The notes under the pieces are model-generated. The model was not told the origin of the DNA and did no database searches. It saw only the letters and a list, made by a program, of their open reading frames with translations. This document shows, one piece after another, positions 5,659-7,117 of a stretch of 7,117 nt of DNA; the first letter of the stretch is position 1; every line of letters starts with the position of its first letter. The translations under genes were made by a program, and so were the position numbers. The DNA is from Methanospirillum hungatei (GTDB taxonomy: Archaea; Halobacteriota; Methanomicrobia; Methanomicrobiales; Methanospirillaceae): NCBI GenBank assembly GCA_003251955.1, contig QKDV01000118.1:1-7117 (forward strand), in the 5' to 3' direction.

Positions 5659-7117
5659 TTTGTCTCACTCTCTTCTGGTTTGTTTATCGAGACTCCATAA
5701 TGTTTCTTCAGGAAACTGAAGATCTTCTCTGATTCGTTCCAACGCTGATCGAGTTGGTTTATCATTGCATCTATCTTTCTGACCTGCTCCTCAATGACCG
5801 GTGCACGGGAATTATTGGACATCTCAGTAGCACTGAGAATGACTGTGAGTGGGTTTCTGATCCCGTCATTTAAGAGTGAGAGTTCAGCAAGATTACGCTG
5901 GATCTGTGTAATTGCAGTCTCCCTCTCTTGTTCAAACCGGTTCCGCTCGGTGATGTTCTCTATCTCTGTGCAGAACCATTCGTTCCCTTCGAAGGTGAAG
6001 TACCAGAGCACAATTTCGACCGGCATCCATGCTCCGGATTTGGTCATTATTTCAGATTCTACCCTGATCCGCCCTTCATCTCTTACACGGGTGAACAAGT
6101 CATTTATAATAACTTCAGTTAGTCCCAGGTCGAGGAGAGGAAAGTAGAGATCTTTGATCTCTTCCCTTGAATACCCCGTCTCCTGACAGAAGGTATCGTT
6201 GAAGTCACGAATGATCTTCTGGTTATCAATCCAGAGGAACATAGCGTGACTGTGATCAACGGTAAATCGCGTGATAAGCAGGGTGTCTGCTGTTTTCTTA
6301 TGTTCGGTGAGTTCACGCTCAAGATCACATGTCTTTTCACTCACAACCCTAGTCAGGGCTCGGTTCCAAAGTATCACTCCACCGATTAACAGCAGGAGGG
6401 CAGCCAATATCCCGATGGTGAACAGGATAATTGCCGGTTCGATCTGAGTTTTTGTGAGTGAGGGAGATACCCACCTCCTGAATATCTCCTCACGTTTTTC
6501 AGGAGGTATTGCTTTGAGCCCCTTGTTTAGTATACCGACAAGTTCTGGCTCGCTCTTCCTAATTCCGAAGGCATAAGAGAACTCATCAGGGTTCTCTGGT
6601 TTGTATGAACCTGCCACATGGAGGTTGGTTATCCCCTCAGAGTCGACATAATAAGTGGAAACGGCGAAATCACCAAAATACGCATCAGCAGTTCCAATTG
6701 ATACTGCCATTAGTCCCGATTTAACATCTGGCACTGGAACGATGATGATATCCGGATATTTCTCTTTCAGGAGCAGGGTTGTGGTATATTCACCAACTGA
6801 AGCGACCCTTTTGCCTGCAAATTGATCAAGGGTCATGTCTGTCGAAGTATTTGATTTTGTTATGATAGGAAGTATTGAATGATAATAGGGTTCAGAATAG
6901 GTCAGGTAGTCATTCCTGAGACTGGAGACATACACTGCTCCAAGAACATCCACACTCTCGTTTTTGATCTTTGAAATACAGGATTCCCAGTCCTTTTCAT
7001 GTGCGACTCTGATCCGAAGACCGGTATTTTTTGCGATCTCACGGAGAAGATCTGCTGATATTCCCTGGTACTCCTCGGACTTTGTGATCTGTTCAAACGG
7101 CGGGTAGTTCTGGTCTG
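5622..7117 (-). CDS. kinase-like membrane receptor: SBP_bac_3 sensor - TM - PAS - degenerate dimerisation domain (N-terminus outside window)
   Basis: The frame is open to the right edge, so the N-terminus (signal peptide or first TM helix) is missing; 497 residues are visible. Residues 1-215 are a periplasmic-type solute-binding domain, family 3, as in amino-acid receptors and BvgS-like sensors: 'DQNYPPFEQ', 'YQGISADLLREIAKNTGLRI', 'VDVLGAVYVSSLRNDYLTYS', 'EPYYHSILPIITK', 'GKRVASVGEYTT' and 'ADAYFGDFAVSTYY'. It ends at 'RRWVSP', followed by one TM helix (about 226-250), a short coiled coil, a PAS domain with PAC-like end (about 278-390, 'CTEIENITERNRFEQERE') and a helical segment with 'LSLLNDGIRNPLTVI' (about 413-427). 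The usual phospho-His position carries Asn (about residue 421), and only 76 residues follow, too few for a HATPase domain. It probably binds an external small solute; how the signal leaves the protein is unclear. A GTG at 6953 is not the start because the sensor domain continues upstream. Confidence 0.92.
   Translation of the reverse strand, partial: DQNYPPFEQITKSEEYQGISADLLREIAKNTGLRIRVAHEKDWESCISKIKNESVDVLGAVYVSSLRNDYLTYSEPYYHSILPIITKSNTSTDMTLDQFAGKRVASVGEYTTTLLLKEKYPDIIIVPVPDVKSGLMAVSIGTADAYFGDFAVSTYYVDSEGITNLHVAGSYKPENPDEFSYAFGIRKSEPELVGILNKGLKAIPPEKREEIFRRWVSPSLTKTQIEPAIILFTIGILAALLLLIGGVILWNRALTRVVSEKTCDLERELTEHKKTADTLLITRFTVDHSHAMFLWIDNQKIIRDFNDTFCQETGYSREEIKDLYFPLLDLGLTEVIINDLFTRVRDEGRIRVESEIMTKSGAWMPVEIVLWYFTFEGNEWFCTEIENITERNRFEQERETAITQIQRNLAELSLLNDGIRNPLTVILSATEMSNNSRAPVIEEQVRKIDAMINQLDQRWNESEKIFSFLKKHYGVSINKPEESETNQQEESEFRRES

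Noticed and set aside
5794..6147. 117-residue plus-strand frame within the receptor gene
   Set aside because: Antisense shadow of the PAS and dimerisation region; no start signal and no recognisable domain.
5622..6953. GTG at 6953 as start of the receptor, giving 443 residues
   Set aside because: The same frame stays open to the window edge and encodes the N-terminal half of the SBP_bac_3 domain (DQNYPPFEQ, GISADLLREIA), so the start lies outside the window.

Overview
The window reads as chromosomal DNA from a methanogenic archaeon, most likely of the order Methanomicrobiales (Methanospirillum/Methanoregula-like). The evidence is indirect: a DUF6506-type small protein, a receiver-PocR-PAS signalling protein, a kinase-like receptor with the 'LNDGIRNPL ... 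SEKIFSFLKKHYG' C-terminus I associate with these methanogens, archaeal-style TATA boxes close to start codons, and Thr-Pro linkers in an exported protein. No RNA gene, insertion sequence, CRISPR array or phage gene is visible. Seven protein genes fill almost the whole window, and two of them run off its ends.

Layout. 1-509 (+): C-terminal part of a probable exported protein, with a Thr/Pro linker followed by a beta-rich domain. 584-898 (+): DUF6506-like protein with its own TATA box and an almost leaderless start. 959-2002 (+): TPR-like helical repeat protein, probably co-transcribed with the DUF6506 gene; its Shine-Dalgarno site lies inside a predicted hairpin. 2029-2913 (-): six-helix HdeD/DUF308-like membrane protein with a soluble N-terminal extension, convergent with the TPR gene. 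2983-4104 (+): unrecognised polytopic membrane protein, divergent from the HdeD-like gene across a 69-bp gap centred on a palindromic TATA-like octamer. 4195-5658 (+): response regulator with receiver, PocR ligand-binding and PAS domains. 5622-7117 (-): membrane receptor with a solute-binding (SBP_bac_3) sensor, one TM helix, PAS and a degenerate kinase dimerisation segment; it runs off the right end and overlaps the response regulator tail-to-tail by 37 bp.

The right half is a signal-transduction locus. One protein senses an extracytoplasmic small molecule and the other probably a cytoplasmic ligand through PocR, with a phosphorylatable receiver. Neither carries a HATPase catalytic domain, a DNA-binding domain or an obvious enzymatic output, so both must work through partners encoded elsewhere. 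The left half has no clear pathway; the two membrane proteins share a promoter region and may respond together, but their roles are not evident from the sequence. The most interesting items are the Shine-Dalgarno-masking hairpin, the output-less signalling pair with its coding overlap, the symmetrical divergent promoter, and a 10-bp direct repeat spaced at 21 bp upstream of the regulator.
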